Below are positions 42,310 to 51,215 of a stretch of DNA of 64,000 nucleotides, one piece after another. Position numbers and translations under genes: made by a program. Position 1 is the first letter of the stretch. Each line of letters begins with the position of its first letter. The DNA comes from Sorangium cellulosum So0157-2. Its GTDB lineage: Bacteria > Myxococcota_A > Polyangia > Polyangiales > Polyangiaceae. Below the pieces are notes generated by a model. That model made no database searches, had not been told where the DNA came from, and worked only from the letters and a program-made list of their open reading frames with translations. The DNA lies in the NCBI RefSeq assembly GCF_000418325.1, contig NC_021658.1, forward strand, positions 2,294,001 to 2,358,000, written 5' to 3'.

Positions 42310-43641
42310 ATGACCGTTGTCATTGGAGATAAAGAGTACTTCCCCGGTGTCGGCAAGATCCCCTACGAGGGGCCCGAGTCCGACAACCCCCTCGCCTTCA
42401 AGTGGTACGACGAAAAGCGCGTCGTCGCCGGCAAGGCGATGAAGGATCACTTCAAGTTTGCGGTGTGTTACTGGCACACGTTCTGTGGTCGTGGGCACGA
42501 CCCGTTCGGCCCGGGGACGATCCACTTCCCCTGGGACGAGGGCAAGGACGCGCTGGCCCGCGCGCGCATGAAGATGGACGCGAGCTTCGAGTTCATCACC
42601 AAGCTCGGCGCGACGCACTACTGCTTTCATGACATCGACCTCGTGGAAGAGGGCGACAGCCGCGCCGAGACGTCGCGCCGCCTCCAGAGCATCGTCGAGT
42701 ACGCCAAGCAGAAGCAGGCGCAGTCGGGGATCAAGCTCCTGTGGGGCACGGCGAACCTGTTCTCCAACCCGCGCTACATGAACGGCGCCTCCACGAACCC
42801 GGATTTCGCCGTGGTGGCCTACGCCGGCGCCCAGCTGAAGGACGCCCTCGACGCCACCATCGCGCTGAACGGCGAGAACTACGTGTTCTGGGGCGGCCGC
42901 GAGGGCTACATGAGCCTGCTGAACACGGACATGAAGCGCGAGAAGGACCACTTCGCTCGCTTCCTGACCCTGGCGCGCGACTACGCGCGATCGCGCGGCT
43001 TCAAGGGCACCTTCTTCATCGAGCCGAAGCCCATGGAGCCCTCCAAGCACCAGTACGACTTCGACGCCGAGACCGTGATCGGGTTTTTGCGTCAGCACGG
43101 CCTGGACAAGGACTTCAAGCTCAACCTGGAGACGAACCACGCGACGCTCGCCGGCCACACCATGGAGCACGAGATGCAGGTGGCCGCCGACGCCGGCATG
43201 CTCGGCAGCATCGACGCGAACCGCGGCGACTACCAGAACGCGTGGGACACCGACCAGTTCCCCTACAACATCAACGAGACCGTGGAGATGATGCTCATCC
43301 TGCTCCGCAGCGGCGGGCTCCAGGGCGGCGGCGTGAACTTCGACGCCAAGCGCCGCCGCAACTCGACGGATCTGATCGACACCTTCCACGGCCACATCGG
43401 CGGCATGGACGTGTTCGCCCGCGCGCTCATCATCGCCGACGACCTGATCCGCAAGTCGCCGCTCGAGGCGATGCGCAAGGCCCGCTACGCGTCGTTCGAC
43501 GGCGGCAAGGGCGCGGAGTTCGAGCAGGGGAAGCTCACGCTGGAGCAGCTGGCCGAGATCGGCAACGCCGGCGGCGAGGTCAAGCTCACGAGCGGTCAGC
43601 AAGAGCTGTACGAGAACATCGTCAATCGCTACATCCGCTGA
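42310..43641 (+). CDS. xylA: Xylose isomerase
   Basis: 443 residues, the class II length. It has [17 protein letters not shown] with the catalytic His, [16 protein letters not shown] (HD pair), [40 protein letters not shown] with the metal-site Glu/Lys/His, [22 protein letters not shown] and the closing [13 protein letters not shown]. It interconverts D-xylose and D-xylulose with two divalent cations. No xylulokinase, transporter or regulator lies in the window, so the rest of the pathway is elsewhere. Confidence 0.96.
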   Translation: MTVVIGDKEYFPGVGKIPYEGPESDNPLAFKWYDEKRVVAGKAMKDHFKFAVCYWHTFCGRGHDPFGPGTIHFPWDEGKDALARARMKMDASFEFITKLGATHYCFHDIDLVEEGDSRAETSRRLQSIVEYAKQKQAQSGIKLLWGTANLFSNPRYMNGASTNPDFAVVAYAGAQLKDALDATIALNGENYVFWGGREGYMSLLNTDMKREKDHFARFLTLARDYARSRGFKGTFFIEPKPMEPSKHQYDFDAETVIGFLRQHGLDKDFKLNLETNHATLAGHTMEHEMQVAADAGMLGSIDANRGDYQNAWDTDQFPYNINETVEMMLILLRSGGLQGGGVNFDAKRRRNSTDLIDTFHGHIGGMDVFARALIIADDLIRKSPLEAMRKARYASFDGGKGAEFEQGKLTLEQLAEIGNAGGEVKLTSGQQELYENIVNRYIR

Positions 43642-43697
43642 GCCGAGCGCTCGAGCGGACGACAGCCGGGCGACGCCGCCGCGCGCCCGGCGGCGCC

Positions 43698-45566
43698 TCA
43701 CCGGCCCAGCGCGGCGATCTTCTCGTTCACCCAGTCGTCGCCCACGAGCGGGTGCACGCCGGCCCCGTCCCGATCGAGGTCGATCCCCACCGAGAGCAGG
43801 CCGCTCTTCACGAGGAACGCGCCGAGCGGGTCCTGCCCGTCCGACTTGGTGAGCCGCCCGCGGATGGCGAGGTTGCCGCCCTGCGCCTCCAGCAGCCTGA
43901 AATCGACGTCGCTCTCCTTGCGCCTCACCGTCGCCGAGGCCTTGAGCCCCTCCATCGTGAGGAGCCCCGCGGCCCACCCGGGGATGGCGTCCTCGGCGTC
44001 GAGCAGCGCCACCGCGGGCCGCGCGTCCTTGCACTCGAGCCGGATCGCCGCCTCCATCAGCCCCCGACCCACCTTGCCGCCGTCGACGTCGATGCGCGCC
44101 CACCAGCCGGGGAGCGCCTCGCCCTCGTGCTCGATCGCGAGGTCCTCGATCTCGATGCGGCTCTTCCCGAGCTTCGCCGTCGGGCCGAGGAGGTTCGCCG
44201 CCTCGAGCGCCACGCGCGCCTTGATGTCGCCCTTCACCCGCGTCTCCTTCCACGCGAGCGCCCCTTCTTTGAGCAGCAGGCTCACCGCCCCGGTCCCGCG
44301 GCCCAGCGGGTCGACCTCGAGGCTGCTCCGCATGAACGCGGCGCCGCCCGTGAACCGCGGCGCGTCCGGGCCGGCGCCGTCCGGGTTGAGCCAGCGCAGG
44401 TCCGGGATCGCCGCGGCGACGACCTCCAGCTTCGTCGAGAACCCCGGCGGGAGCCGCATGAGGTGGAGCTCCGGCGCGTCGAAGGCGGCGCTCGCCCGCT
44501 CCACCACGATGGGCGGCAGCCCCTTGCCAGGGCGCTCGAGCGTCGCGCGGGGCACCGCCACCGCGAGGCGCGCCTGCCCGCGCTCGTCGACGCGGAGATC
44601 CACGTCCGCCGCGACGGCCGCCCGGAGCGACCCGGCGGAGGCCGCGAGGTGGCTCGTGCCGTACGAGAGGGAGCTGCCCGGCTCGACGTTGCCCCGGTTC
44701 ACGACGAGGTTCGCCCGGAGCCCTCCGCTCCCGTCCTCGATCCGCGGCTCCGCGCCGTCGCCGGCGAAGAAGTGGATGAAATCGAGCCCGGGCAGCTGGG
44801 CGTCGAGGCGCACGCGCGCCCAGGTGGTGTCGAAGACGTCGAGCCCCTCGATGTCCCGCGGATCGAACGTGTTCATCGTGACGTCGAGGTCGGCGTCGAC
44901 CCGCGCGACGACGCGATCGGCGAGGTGGACCTCGCCCGAGCGGAGCTCCAGCGCCACGGGCCCGACGCGGACCGAGCGGAGCGGCTTGTAGTAGAACCCC
45001 CCGCGCACGCGGCCGCCGCCGGCGTACCGGACTTGCTGGATCCAGACCTCCTTGAGCGTCGTGTCCACGCGCTCCAGGTGCACGGTCCAGAGGTTGTAGC
45101 CCTCGTCCGAGTTCTCGAGATCGCGCCTCGGCGGCAGCTCCGGCTTGAGCGGAGGGTTCGTGAACTCCGGGATGGGGGGGAGCGCCTGGATGTGCGGCGC
45201 CTCCAGATCGCGCTCGCTCGTGGGATCCACGAGCAGCCGCATGCGGAACGTGAAGCCCTCGGCGCGGATGTCCTCCGCGTGGAACTTCTTCCGGAAGAGA
45301 TCGGTCAGGTGGATGTCCGCCTCCACCTCGTCGAGCAGCACCGCCCACTCCAGGGTGCTGTCGGACCCGCTGAGCCGGAGCTCCTTCACGTGCACGACGC
45401 CCGGCCAGAGGCTCCAGGCCGACCCGTAGAACAGCGTCGCGTCGGTCGGGTTGTAGCTGACGAGCCTCGCCACGAGCTTCGCGCTCAGCATGACGTTGCC
45501 GATGACGACGTAGCCGAGCCAGAGCGCGATCGGCAGGATCACCATCGCCTTCAGCGCCTTGCTCAT
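43698..45566 (-). CDS. AsmA-like / DUF748-type envelope protein
   Basis: About 622 residues: one N-terminal membrane helix (MVILPIALWLGYVVIGNVML) followed by a long beta-rich periplasmic part with repeats typical of AsmA/TamB-like bridges (GVVHVKELRLSGSDSTLEWA, VDTTLKEVWIQQVRYAGGG, GPVALELRSGEVHLADRVVA, ESDVDFRLLEAQGGNLAIRG). Such proteins are proposed to help lipids or outer-membrane proteins across the periplasm. The start is uncertain; in-frame ATGs exist 20 and 28 codons upstream. It is convergent with xylA and divergent from the PHA-system gene. Confidence 0.75.
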   Translation of the reverse strand: MSKALKAMVILPIALWLGYVVIGNVMLSAKLVARLVSYNPTDATLFYGSAWSLWPGVVHVKELRLSGSDSTLEWAVLLDEVEADIHLTDLFRKKFHAEDIRAEGFTFRMRLLVDPTSERDLEAPHIQALPPIPEFTNPPLKPELPPRRDLENSDEGYNLWTVHLERVDTTLKEVWIQQVRYAGGGRVRGGFYYKPLRSVRVGPVALELRSGEVHLADRVVARVDADLDVTMNTFDPRDIEGLDVFDTTWARVRLDAQLPGLDFIHFFAGDGAEPRIEDGSGGLRANLVVNRGNVEPGSSLSYGTSHLAASAGSLRAAVAADVDLRVDERGQARLAVAVPRATLERPGKGLPPIVVERASAAFDAPELHLMRLPPGFSTKLEVVAAAIPDLRWLNPDGAGPDAPRFTGGAAFMRSSLEVDPLGRGTGAVSLLLKEGALAWKETRVKGDIKARVALEAANLLGPTAKLGKSRIEIEDLAIEHEGEALPGWWARIDVDGGKVGRGLMEAAIRLECKDARPAVALLDAEDAIPGWAAGLLTMEGLKASATVRRKESDVDFRLLEAQGGNLAIRGRLTKSDGQDPLGAFLVKSGLLSVGIDLDRDGAGVHPLVGDDWVNEKIAALGR

Positions 45567-45932
45567 GCGCGGCCCGAGCCACCCTCTGAGGCCACGCGAA
45601 GACGTCACGGCGGAAGCTCCCGGCATGAACGGGCGGAACGCACGCGCCATGCCGTCGAGCTGGCCCGCCTCGCGGCCGGCGGGCGCTGGGCTCGCCGTAG
45701 CGATCTGCCCCGCGTGTGGCGGAGGTCGCCACGCGCGGCGCGCGAAAGTGCGCGATCTTGCCCGGATTTCCCGAGAAATGCTCTGTTCGAGGCGGTCGCC
45801 CCCGCCGGACCCGGCGGGCACCCCGATTGCTAACCCCGATTGCCACGCCGACCCCTGGCGACCGCTGCGCTGCCGCGCCTGCCGCACGTCAGCCTCCGCT
45901 GGAGCCGAGCTCCAGCCAACCCCGAGGTCATC
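45567..45932. other. Divergent intergenic region, no gene seen
   Basis: 366 bases between the AsmA-like start and the PHA-system protein. It must hold two promoters, but I see no inverted repeat or clear -35/-10 pair. If one of the upstream AsmA-like starts is used, ~84 bases of this are coding. Confidence 0.45.
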
Positions 45933-46280
45933 ATGAAGCACACGGTCCATCACGACCTGAACGATGAAGAAGCCAAGAACGCCGTCCTGAGGGCGATGGA
46001 GCGGTATCGCGAGCGGTACGCGGAATACGCGCCCTCCATGCTCTGGAGCGACGAATGGAGCGCGGATCTCGGCCTGTGCTTCAAGGGGTTCCAGGTCGCG
46101 GGGCGCCTCGAGCTCCGGCCCAGGACCGTCGATGTCGAGATCGACGTGCCGCTGGCGCTGCGCATGTTCAAGCGGATGGCGATCGCCGCGATCGACTCGG
46201 AGGTGCGGCGGTACATCGACGAGGCGCACCGCGAGCGGTCGCGGCGCGCGCATGGCGCGGCCCTGGGGGAAGCCGTCTGA
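45933..46280 (+). CDS. Polyhydroxyalkanoic acid system family protein
   Basis: 115 residues: MKHTVHHDLNDEEAKNAVLR, WSADLGLCFKGFQVAGRLEL, VDVEIDVPLALRMFKRMAIA, EVRRYIDEAH. This matches the small PHA granule-region family (PHA_gran_rgn), found on or near polyhydroxyalkanoate granules; biochemical role undefined. GAGG six bases before the ATG supports the start. The next gene, topoisomerase IB, follows after 12 bases. Confidence 0.82.
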   Translation: MKHTVHHDLNDEEAKNAVLRAMERYRERYAEYAPSMLWSDEWSADLGLCFKGFQVAGRLELRPRTVDVEIDVPLALRMFKRMAIAAIDSEVRRYIDEAHRERSRRAHGAALGEAV

Positions 46281-46292
46281 GCTAGCCGCGCC

Positions 46293-47669
46293 ATGCCGAG
46301 CGCCAGCGCCAAGACCCCCCGATCCAGGCGCCGCCCGCGGAGCACGCCGCGCCGCGCGCGGCGCTCCGCCCCGAGCGGCGCCGTCGTCCGGCGGCACCGC
46401 GTCAGCCTGTCGATCGAGACCGTCGAGACGGTCGAGCTGGCGCGCACCGCGGGCGAGCTCGCGGCGGCCGCGCCGCTCACCCCGTCGCCGGTCGAGTCCG
46501 CGAAATCGGCCGGGCTCCGGTACGTGAACGACGGCGAGCCGGGCATCTCCCGCCGGAAGGTGGGCAAGGGCTTCAAGTTCCTCGACCCCGAGGGGCGCCC
46601 CATCAAGGACGAGGCGACCCTCCAGCGGATCCGGCGCCTCGCGATCCCGCCCGCGTGGACCGGGGTGTGGATCTGCCAGAGCGAGCGCGGGCACATCCAG
46701 GCCACCGGCCGGGACGCGCGCGGCCGGAAGCAGTACCGGTATCACCCGCGCTGGCGCGAGGTCCGCGACGAGACGAAGTACGATCGCATGCTCGCGTTCG
46801 GCGCGGCGCTCCCGGCGATCCGCGCGGCGGTGGAGCGCGATCTCGCGCTGCCGGGGCTCCCGCGCGAGAAGGTGCTGGCGACCGTGGTGCGCCTGCTCGA
46901 CGAGACGTCGATCCGCATCGGGAACGACGAGTATGCGCGCGACAACAACTCGTACGGTCTGACGACGCTCCACGACGAGCACGTCGAGATCAAGGGCGAT
47001 CTCATCAGGTTCCACTTCCGGGGCAAGAGCGGCAAGGAGCACGAGCTGACGGTGCGGGACCGGCGGCTCGCGCGCATCGTGAAGCGCTGTCAGGACGTGC
47101 CCGGCCACGAGCTGTTCCAGTACATCGACGGCGACGGCCAGCGGCAGCGCATCCACTCGGACGACGTGAACGAGTACCTGCGCTCCCTCGCGGGGCAGGA
47201 GTTCACGGCGAAGGACTTCCGCACCTGGACCGGCACGGTGCTGTGCGCGTCCTTCTTCTGCGAGATGGAGGTCGCCACCTCTGCCCGCCAGATGAAGAAG
47301 TGCGTGGCGCAGGTGATCGACATGGTGTCCGCCCGCCTCGGCAACACGCGCGCGGTCTGCCAGCGTTGCTATGTCCACCCCGCGGTGATCCGCGCCTACA
47401 CCGAGGGGGCCTTGCAGACCTTGCTCGAGGCGGAAGAGGCGGTCATGGACGAGGCGATCGCGGCGCTCCGGCCCGAGGAGGCCACAATGCTCCGGATCGT
47501 CCGCGGATTCAGCGAGCGCGACGCGGTGCCGCTCGCCACCCAGCTCCGCGAGAGCGTGCGCGCGGTCGAGGCCCGGCGGGCGGACAGGAGCGCAGCGCGC
47601 CCGAAGAGCGGCGTGAAGCGCCCGAAGAGCGCGAAGCGCCCGAGCGGGCAGCGGCGCGCCGCAGCCTGA
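46293..47669 (+). CDS. DNA topoisomerase IB
   Basis: 458 residues. After a basic, disordered ~70-residue N-terminus comes a poxvirus-type topoisomerase IB core: GISRRKVGKGFKFLDPEG, RRLAIPPAWTGVWIC, ATGRDARGRKQYRYHPRW, RLLDETSIRIGNDEYARDN, YGLTTLHDEHVEIKG, FHFRGKSGKEHEL, and FTAKDFRTWTGTV. The nucleophile is Tyr ~360 in CYVHPAVIRAY. It relaxes supercoils through a 3'-phosphotyrosine intermediate. The Lys/Arg-rich C-tail (RPKSGVKRPKSAKRPSGQRR) probably adds DNA affinity. About 100 residues longer than the Deinococcus enzyme because of both tails. Confidence 0.93.
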   Translation: MPSASAKTPRSRRRPRSTPRRARRSAPSGAVVRRHRVSLSIETVETVELARTAGELAAAAPLTPSPVESAKSAGLRYVNDGEPGISRRKVGKGFKFLDPEGRPIKDEATLQRIRRLAIPPAWTGVWICQSERGHIQATGRDARGRKQYRYHPRWREVRDETKYDRMLAFGAALPAIRAAVERDLALPGLPREKVLATVVRLLDETSIRIGNDEYARDNNSYGLTTLHDEHVEIKGDLIRFHFRGKSGKEHELTVRDRRLARIVKRCQDVPGHELFQYIDGDGQRQRIHSDDVNEYLRSLAGQEFTAKDFRTWTGTVLCASFFCEMEVATSARQMKKCVAQVIDMVSARLGNTRAVCQRCYVHPAVIRAYTEGALQTLLEAEEAVMDEAIAALRPEEATMLRIVRGFSERDAVPLATQLRESVRAVEARRADRSAARPKSGVKRPKSAKRPSGQRRAAA

Positions 47670-47922
47670 CCCGTCCCAACTGCAACCCCAGCTCCCGCGC
47701 TTGCTGCGCCCGGCGCCGCGCCGCCGCGGGCAGCCGACGAGAGCGCCGTGTCCCCCCGTCACAGCGTGGCCATCTCGCCGTGGCATTGTGCCCCGGGCGC
47801 GGGGCGTTCTGCCGTCGGTCTGTGAGCAGCGACGCAGACTTCACGCGATGGACGCGCCCGGTACGTTTCGTGTTCTGCGAAGGAGAAGCGAACGACGAGG
47901 ACCCTCAGCCAAGGAGACATGC

Positions 47923-48429
47923 ATGGCGAGCCAGAGGTTGGTCACCGAGATGGTGCGGACACGTGTGGAGGCCGAGGACGCCATCCGGCGCATCCTCGAC
48001 CACGGGCACTCGCGCAGGGACATCTGCGTCATCGTGAGCGAGGCCGCCCGCCGCCAGCACTTCTCGCGTTCGCGCGTGCAGGGCGCGGCCGTGAACGGCA
48101 ATGCGCTCAGCGCGATCCTCGCCGCGGCGGGCGCGGGGCTCGTGGTGCCGGGGCTGCGGCTCGCGGTGGCCGGCCCCATCGCGATGAAGCTCGACGACGC
48201 GAGCTCCGCCGGCGCGACGTCCAGCCTGAGCGGCGTGCTCGTCGACGCCGGCGTCCCGGAGCAGCGCGCGCCGGAGGTCGAGCGGCGGCTCAAGGAGGGG
48301 GCGATGCTCATCGGCGTGCTCGCGCGCGACGACGCGGACGCCGCGGCCGTGCAGGCGATCCTGCGCGGCGTCGGCGCCGGCGAGTCCTGCGGCACCAACA
48401 AGGGCGCGCGCGTCTTCGCGACCCTCTGA
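47923..48429 (+). CDS. Glycine-zipper stress-type protein (YflT/17M-like)
   Basis: 168 residues: a basic N-terminal ferredoxin-like part (TEMVRTRVEAEDAIRRILDH, RRDICVIVSEAARRQ), a Gly/Ala-rich amphipathic middle (LSAILAAAGAGLVVPGLRLA), and a C-terminal repeat of the first fold (VERRLKEGAMLIGVLARDDA, AVQAILRGVGA). This layout resembles general-stress or osmotically induced proteins with a glycine-zipper insert. AAGGAG before the ATG is a good Shine-Dalgarno. Function is unknown. Confidence 0.65.
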   Translation: MASQRLVTEMVRTRVEAEDAIRRILDHGHSRRDICVIVSEAARRQHFSRSRVQGAAVNGNALSAILAAAGAGLVVPGLRLAVAGPIAMKLDDASSAGATSSLSGVLVDAGVPEQRAPEVERRLKEGAMLIGVLARDDADAAAVQAILRGVGAGESCGTNKGARVFATL

Positions 48430-48484
48430 CGCCCGCTCGGCCGCGCCGGCCGCCCGCGGTACGCCCCCCGACCGAGCGCCGCAG

Positions 48485-48549
48485 GGCGCCGAGGACGCCA
48501 GGAGAGCCGAGAGCGCGCCTCTCGCTTCTCTCCTGGCGTCCCTGGCGCC
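48485..48549. terminator. Strong hairpin after the stress-type gene
   Basis: GGACGCCAGGAGAG (48493-48506) pairs perfectly with CTCTCCTGGCGTCC (48528-48541); the stem extends outward with GGCGCC and inward with CGAGAG/CTCTCG. No U-tract follows, so it may be a repeat-type hairpin rather than a classical terminator. The rest of the 445-base gap (48430-48874) holds no ORF; the stretch from ~48610 to 48720 is AT-richer and probably promoter-bearing. Confidence 0.7.
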
Positions 48550-48874
48550 CTGGCGGCGCGATCTCTCCTCGCCCTCTCCTCGTCAGCTCCGCCGCCTGAA
48601 CGCCTCGCTCCCGCGCTGAGCTCGCTATCGCACGAGCGGGAATCAGTACGGGTGGAACGGGGTTTGAATAGAATCCAGAGAGCTCAACCGAGGCCGCCCC
48701 GGTCTGAGACGTGGATTACCCCTGACGCAACGATGGCCGTACGCTCTCTGCGACGAGGTCGAACATCGGCGGTCTCGCTCACGGTTCTCGCGCGGACGTA
48801 GGTCGCGCCGGCTGCTGCTCGGGAGGTAGGGAGGAGACGAATCGGCGTTCACCAGCAACCTCAGGAGAGTACCC

Positions 48875-49354
48875 ATGGAACCGATCGCATTCGCAGACGA
48901 GAGCGTGGGCCTGGACGGCCTGATCGATGACGATTCGATCGAGCAGCTCAAATCGTTCTGCCGGGGCGAGATGTCCGCGGTGGAGACCTACCGACAGGCG
49001 ATCGCCGCCGCGCGCGAGGACTGGTTGGTGCGGCAGCTCCGGCGCAACCTGGCGTCGCACGAGGCGCGGGTGCAGATGCTGCGCCGGCGGATCGAGGAGC
49101 TCGGGGGCGACCCGCCGTCGAGCTCCGGGCCATGGGGCGCGTTCGCCAAGGTGGTCGAGCGGACCGCGGTGGCGCTCGGCCACAAGACGGCGCTCTCGGT
49201 GCTGGCGGAGGGCGAGGATCACGGCCTGAAGGACTACCGGAATGACCTCGAGGAGCTCGACTGTGAGTCGCACGTCCTGGTGCGCGACGTGATCCTGCCG
49301 CAGCAGGTGTCGACGCTCCGAACGCTGGCCGACCTCAAGCGCCAGCTGCCGTGA
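48875..49354 (+). CDS. DUF2383 / PA2169-family four-helix protein
   Basis: 159 residues, all helical: IEQLKSFCRGEMSAVETYRQ, EDWLVRQLRRNLASHEARVQ, GEDHGLKDYRNDLEELDCES, LPQQVSTLRTLADLKRQL. It matches the DUF2383 ferritin-superfamily group, whose Glu/His residues (E in GEMSAVETY, H in ASHEARV) could bind metal. Such genes are often stress-induced. It lies after a GGAGAGTACCC leader and stands alone. Confidence 0.83.
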   Translation: MEPIAFADESVGLDGLIDDDSIEQLKSFCRGEMSAVETYRQAIAAAREDWLVRQLRRNLASHEARVQMLRRRIEELGGDPPSSSGPWGAFAKVVERTAVALGHKTALSVLAEGEDHGLKDYRNDLEELDCESHVLVRDVILPQQVSTLRTLADLKRQLP

Positions 49355-49411
49355 CGCGGCCGGGCCCGGCGGATTGTTCTGGCGGGCGCGTCATGCGATA
49401 CTTCCCGACGT

Positions 49412-49633
49412 ATGGCCAAGGCTGCCCTGGACATCGCCCGACTGAGCCGCGACGAGCAGCTCGACCTCCTCGACGAGCTCTGGGCTCGCCTCGGGCGAGA
49501 CCCTGACGCGTTCCCGCTCAGCGACGCGCAGCGCGTCGAGCTCGATCGGCGCCTTGACGAGCTGGAGGCCGAGGGACCGGTCGGGCTCACGTGGGATGAG
49601 GTCGTCGCCCAGGCGCGCGCACGGTCACGGTGA
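49412..49633 (+). CDS. Addiction-module antitoxin (CHP02574 type)
   Basis: 73 residues: LSRDEQLDLLDELWARL, DAFPLSDAQRVELDRRLDEL, GPVGLTWDEVVAQARARSR. This is the usual short antitoxin of the addiction-module component family that pairs with RelE/ParE toxins. Its stop overlaps the GTG of the toxin fragment (GTGA), the expected coupling. The toxin is truncated, so this antitoxin has no functional partner in cis. Confidence 0.85.
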   Translation: MAKAALDIARLSRDEQLDLLDELWARLGRDPDAFPLSDAQRVELDRRLDELEAEGPVGLTWDEVVAQARARSR

Positions 49634-49854
49634 GGGCGGTTCTCGTTCGGCCCGCTGCTGCGGCGGATATCGCGCGAGCATACGCCTGGTATGAGCGAGA
49701 GCGCGACGGACTCGGAGAGGAGTTCCTGACTGAGGTCCGCGCCGCGATGCAGGCGGTCGTCGAGGGAGAACTCCCCGCTCAGCCCTTCACGTCGTACTCC
49801 GCCTGGAGCATCTTCGCGATCGTCGACAGCTGCATGTTCGACGTCCCCTCGTAG
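49630..49854 (+). pseudogene. ParE/RelE-type toxin, truncated
   Basis: The first ~48 residues (VLVRPAAAADIARAYAWYE, RERDGLGEEFLTEVRAAMQA) are a normal RelE/ParE N-terminus with the AxxDIxxAxxWYE helix. After about 49775 the frame runs antisense into the end of the acyl-CoA dehydrogenase gene and loses all resemblance. The C-terminal beta-sheet, with the active or target-binding residues (the FPYxVxYRV and RxPxRW part), is absent. The break coincides with the end of the neighbouring gene, indicating a deletion junction. Confidence 0.8.
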
Positions 49855-50969
49855 ATCTTCCCGATCTTCGCGTCGCGGTAGAGCTTCTCGACCGGATAGT
49901 CCTTGGTGAACCCCACGCCGCCCATGAACTCGATGCTCAACGACGCCGCCCGCTCGGCCACCTCGGACGCGAACAGCTTGGCCATCGCGGCCTCCTTCAC
50001 GAACGGCTGGCCAGCGTCCTTGAGCCGCGCGGCGTTGTAGACGAGGAGGCGCGCGGCCTCGATCTCCATGGCCACGCGCGCATACTGGAACTGCACGCCC
50101 TGGAAGCTCGCGATCGACTGGCCGAACTGCTTCCGCTCGCCCATGTAGCGCATCGCGTGCTCGAACGCCCCGGCGGCCAGGCCGAGCATCTGCGCGCCGA
50201 TGCCGATCCGACCCTCGTTCAACGTCTCGATCGCGATTTTGTAGCCCTTGCCGACCTCGCCGAGCACGTTGCCCTCCGGCACCTCGCAGTCCTCGAGGAC
50301 GAGCTCGCACGTGCTGGAGGCGCGGATACCGAGCTTGTTCTCCTTCTTGCCCACCGAGAACCCAGGGGACGTCCGCTCGACCACGAAGGCCGTGATGCCC
50401 TTGTACCCCTTCGACGGGTCGACGCTGGCGAACACGAGGAACAGCGAGCTCTCGTTCGCGTTCGTGATCCACAGCTTGCGGCCGTTCAGCACCCAGCGGT
50501 CGCCCTTGCGCTCGGCCCGGGCCGCGAGCGCGAACGCGTCCGAGCCGGAGCCCGCCTCGCTCAGCGCGTACGAGCCGACCCACTCCCGGCTCAGCCGCGG
50601 GAGATACCGCTCCTTCTGCGCGTCGCTGCCCCAGCGGAGGAGCGCGTTGGCCACGAGCGTGTTCTGCACGTCGATGAGCACGCTGACGCTCGGGTCGACG
50701 ACGGCGAGCGCCTCGACCGCCAGGATCGCGTTGAAGAAGCTCGCGCCGGAGCCCCCGTACGACTCCGGGATCTCGATGCCCATGATGCCGAGATCGAACA
50801 GCGGAGGGAGCAGATCGCGGTCGAGCGCGCCCTGCTCGTCCATCGCCGCCGCGCGCGGCGCGACGCGCTTCCGGGCGAAATCAAGCACCGAGTCGCGGAA
50901 GAGGCGCTCCTCGTCGGAGAGCTGGGTGAGCGGAGGATGGGACACGACGGTTTCTCCTTGTGGGTCCAT
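49779..50969 (-). CDS. Acyl-CoA dehydrogenase (short/branched-chain type)
   Basis: 396 residues: FRDSVLDFARKRVAPRAAAM, IPESYGGSGASF, SYALSEAGSGSDA (FAD/substrate signature), WITNANESSLFLVF, GIRASSTCELVLEDCEVP, GRIGIGAQMLGLA, RKQFGQSIASFQ, FMGGVGFTKDYPVEKLYRDAK and IYEGTSNMQL with the catalytic Glu. It catalyses alpha,beta-dehydrogenation of acyl-CoAs and passes electrons to ETF. I chose MDPQGETVV; an upstream in-frame start adds a non-conserved stretch. A methyltransferase gene follows upstream on the same strand after 246 bases. Confidence 0.94.
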   Translation of the reverse strand: MDPQGETVVSHPPLTQLSDEERLFRDSVLDFARKRVAPRAAAMDEQGALDRDLLPPLFDLGIMGIEIPESYGGSGASFFNAILAVEALAVVDPSVSVLIDVQNTLVANALLRWGSDAQKERYLPRLSREWVGSYALSEAGSGSDAFALAARAERKGDRWVLNGRKLWITNANESSLFLVFASVDPSKGYKGITAFVVERTSPGFSVGKKENKLGIRASSTCELVLEDCEVPEGNVLGEVGKGYKIAIETLNEGRIGIGAQMLGLAAGAFEHAMRYMGERKQFGQSIASFQGVQFQYARVAMEIEAARLLVYNAARLKDAGQPFVKEAAMAKLFASEVAERAASLSIEFMGGVGFTKDYPVEKLYRDAKIGKIYEGTSNMQLSTIAKMLQAEYDVKG

Positions 50970-51215
50970 GGCGCGGCGCGGCGGAGGCGACCGCGGCGTC
51001 CCACTATGCACCGCGAGGACCGCGGGCGAAAGCCGTTCGAGCGCGCCCGCGGCGCCCTCCGCCGCGGGCCGGCTCATCCGTTGTATCGCTCCTCGCGCGC
51101 CTCCCGCTCCTCCCCCAGAGGCCCGGAGGCCCGATCGTCCAGGCTGCTACGCGCTGTCCCCGGTCCCGGCCGCCGCGCGCGCTCCGCTCCGGGCGCGCCG
51201 CGCGGCCTCACGCGC

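Noticed and set aside
42741..45833. Thousand-codon plus-strand open frame across xylA and the AsmA-like gene
   Set aside because: It is out of frame with xylA and antisense to the AsmA-like gene; composition is low-complexity Arg/Ala/Pro/His.
42235..45846. 1200-codon minus-strand open frame
   Set aside because: Antisense to xylA and out of frame with the AsmA-like gene; no motif seen.
43698..47786. Very long minus-strand open frame spanning the AsmA-like, PHA-system and topoisomerase genes
   Set aside because: Only the part up to 45566 has protein-like composition and family resemblance; the rest is the complement of topoisomerase IB and is Arg/Ala-rich noise caused by high GC.
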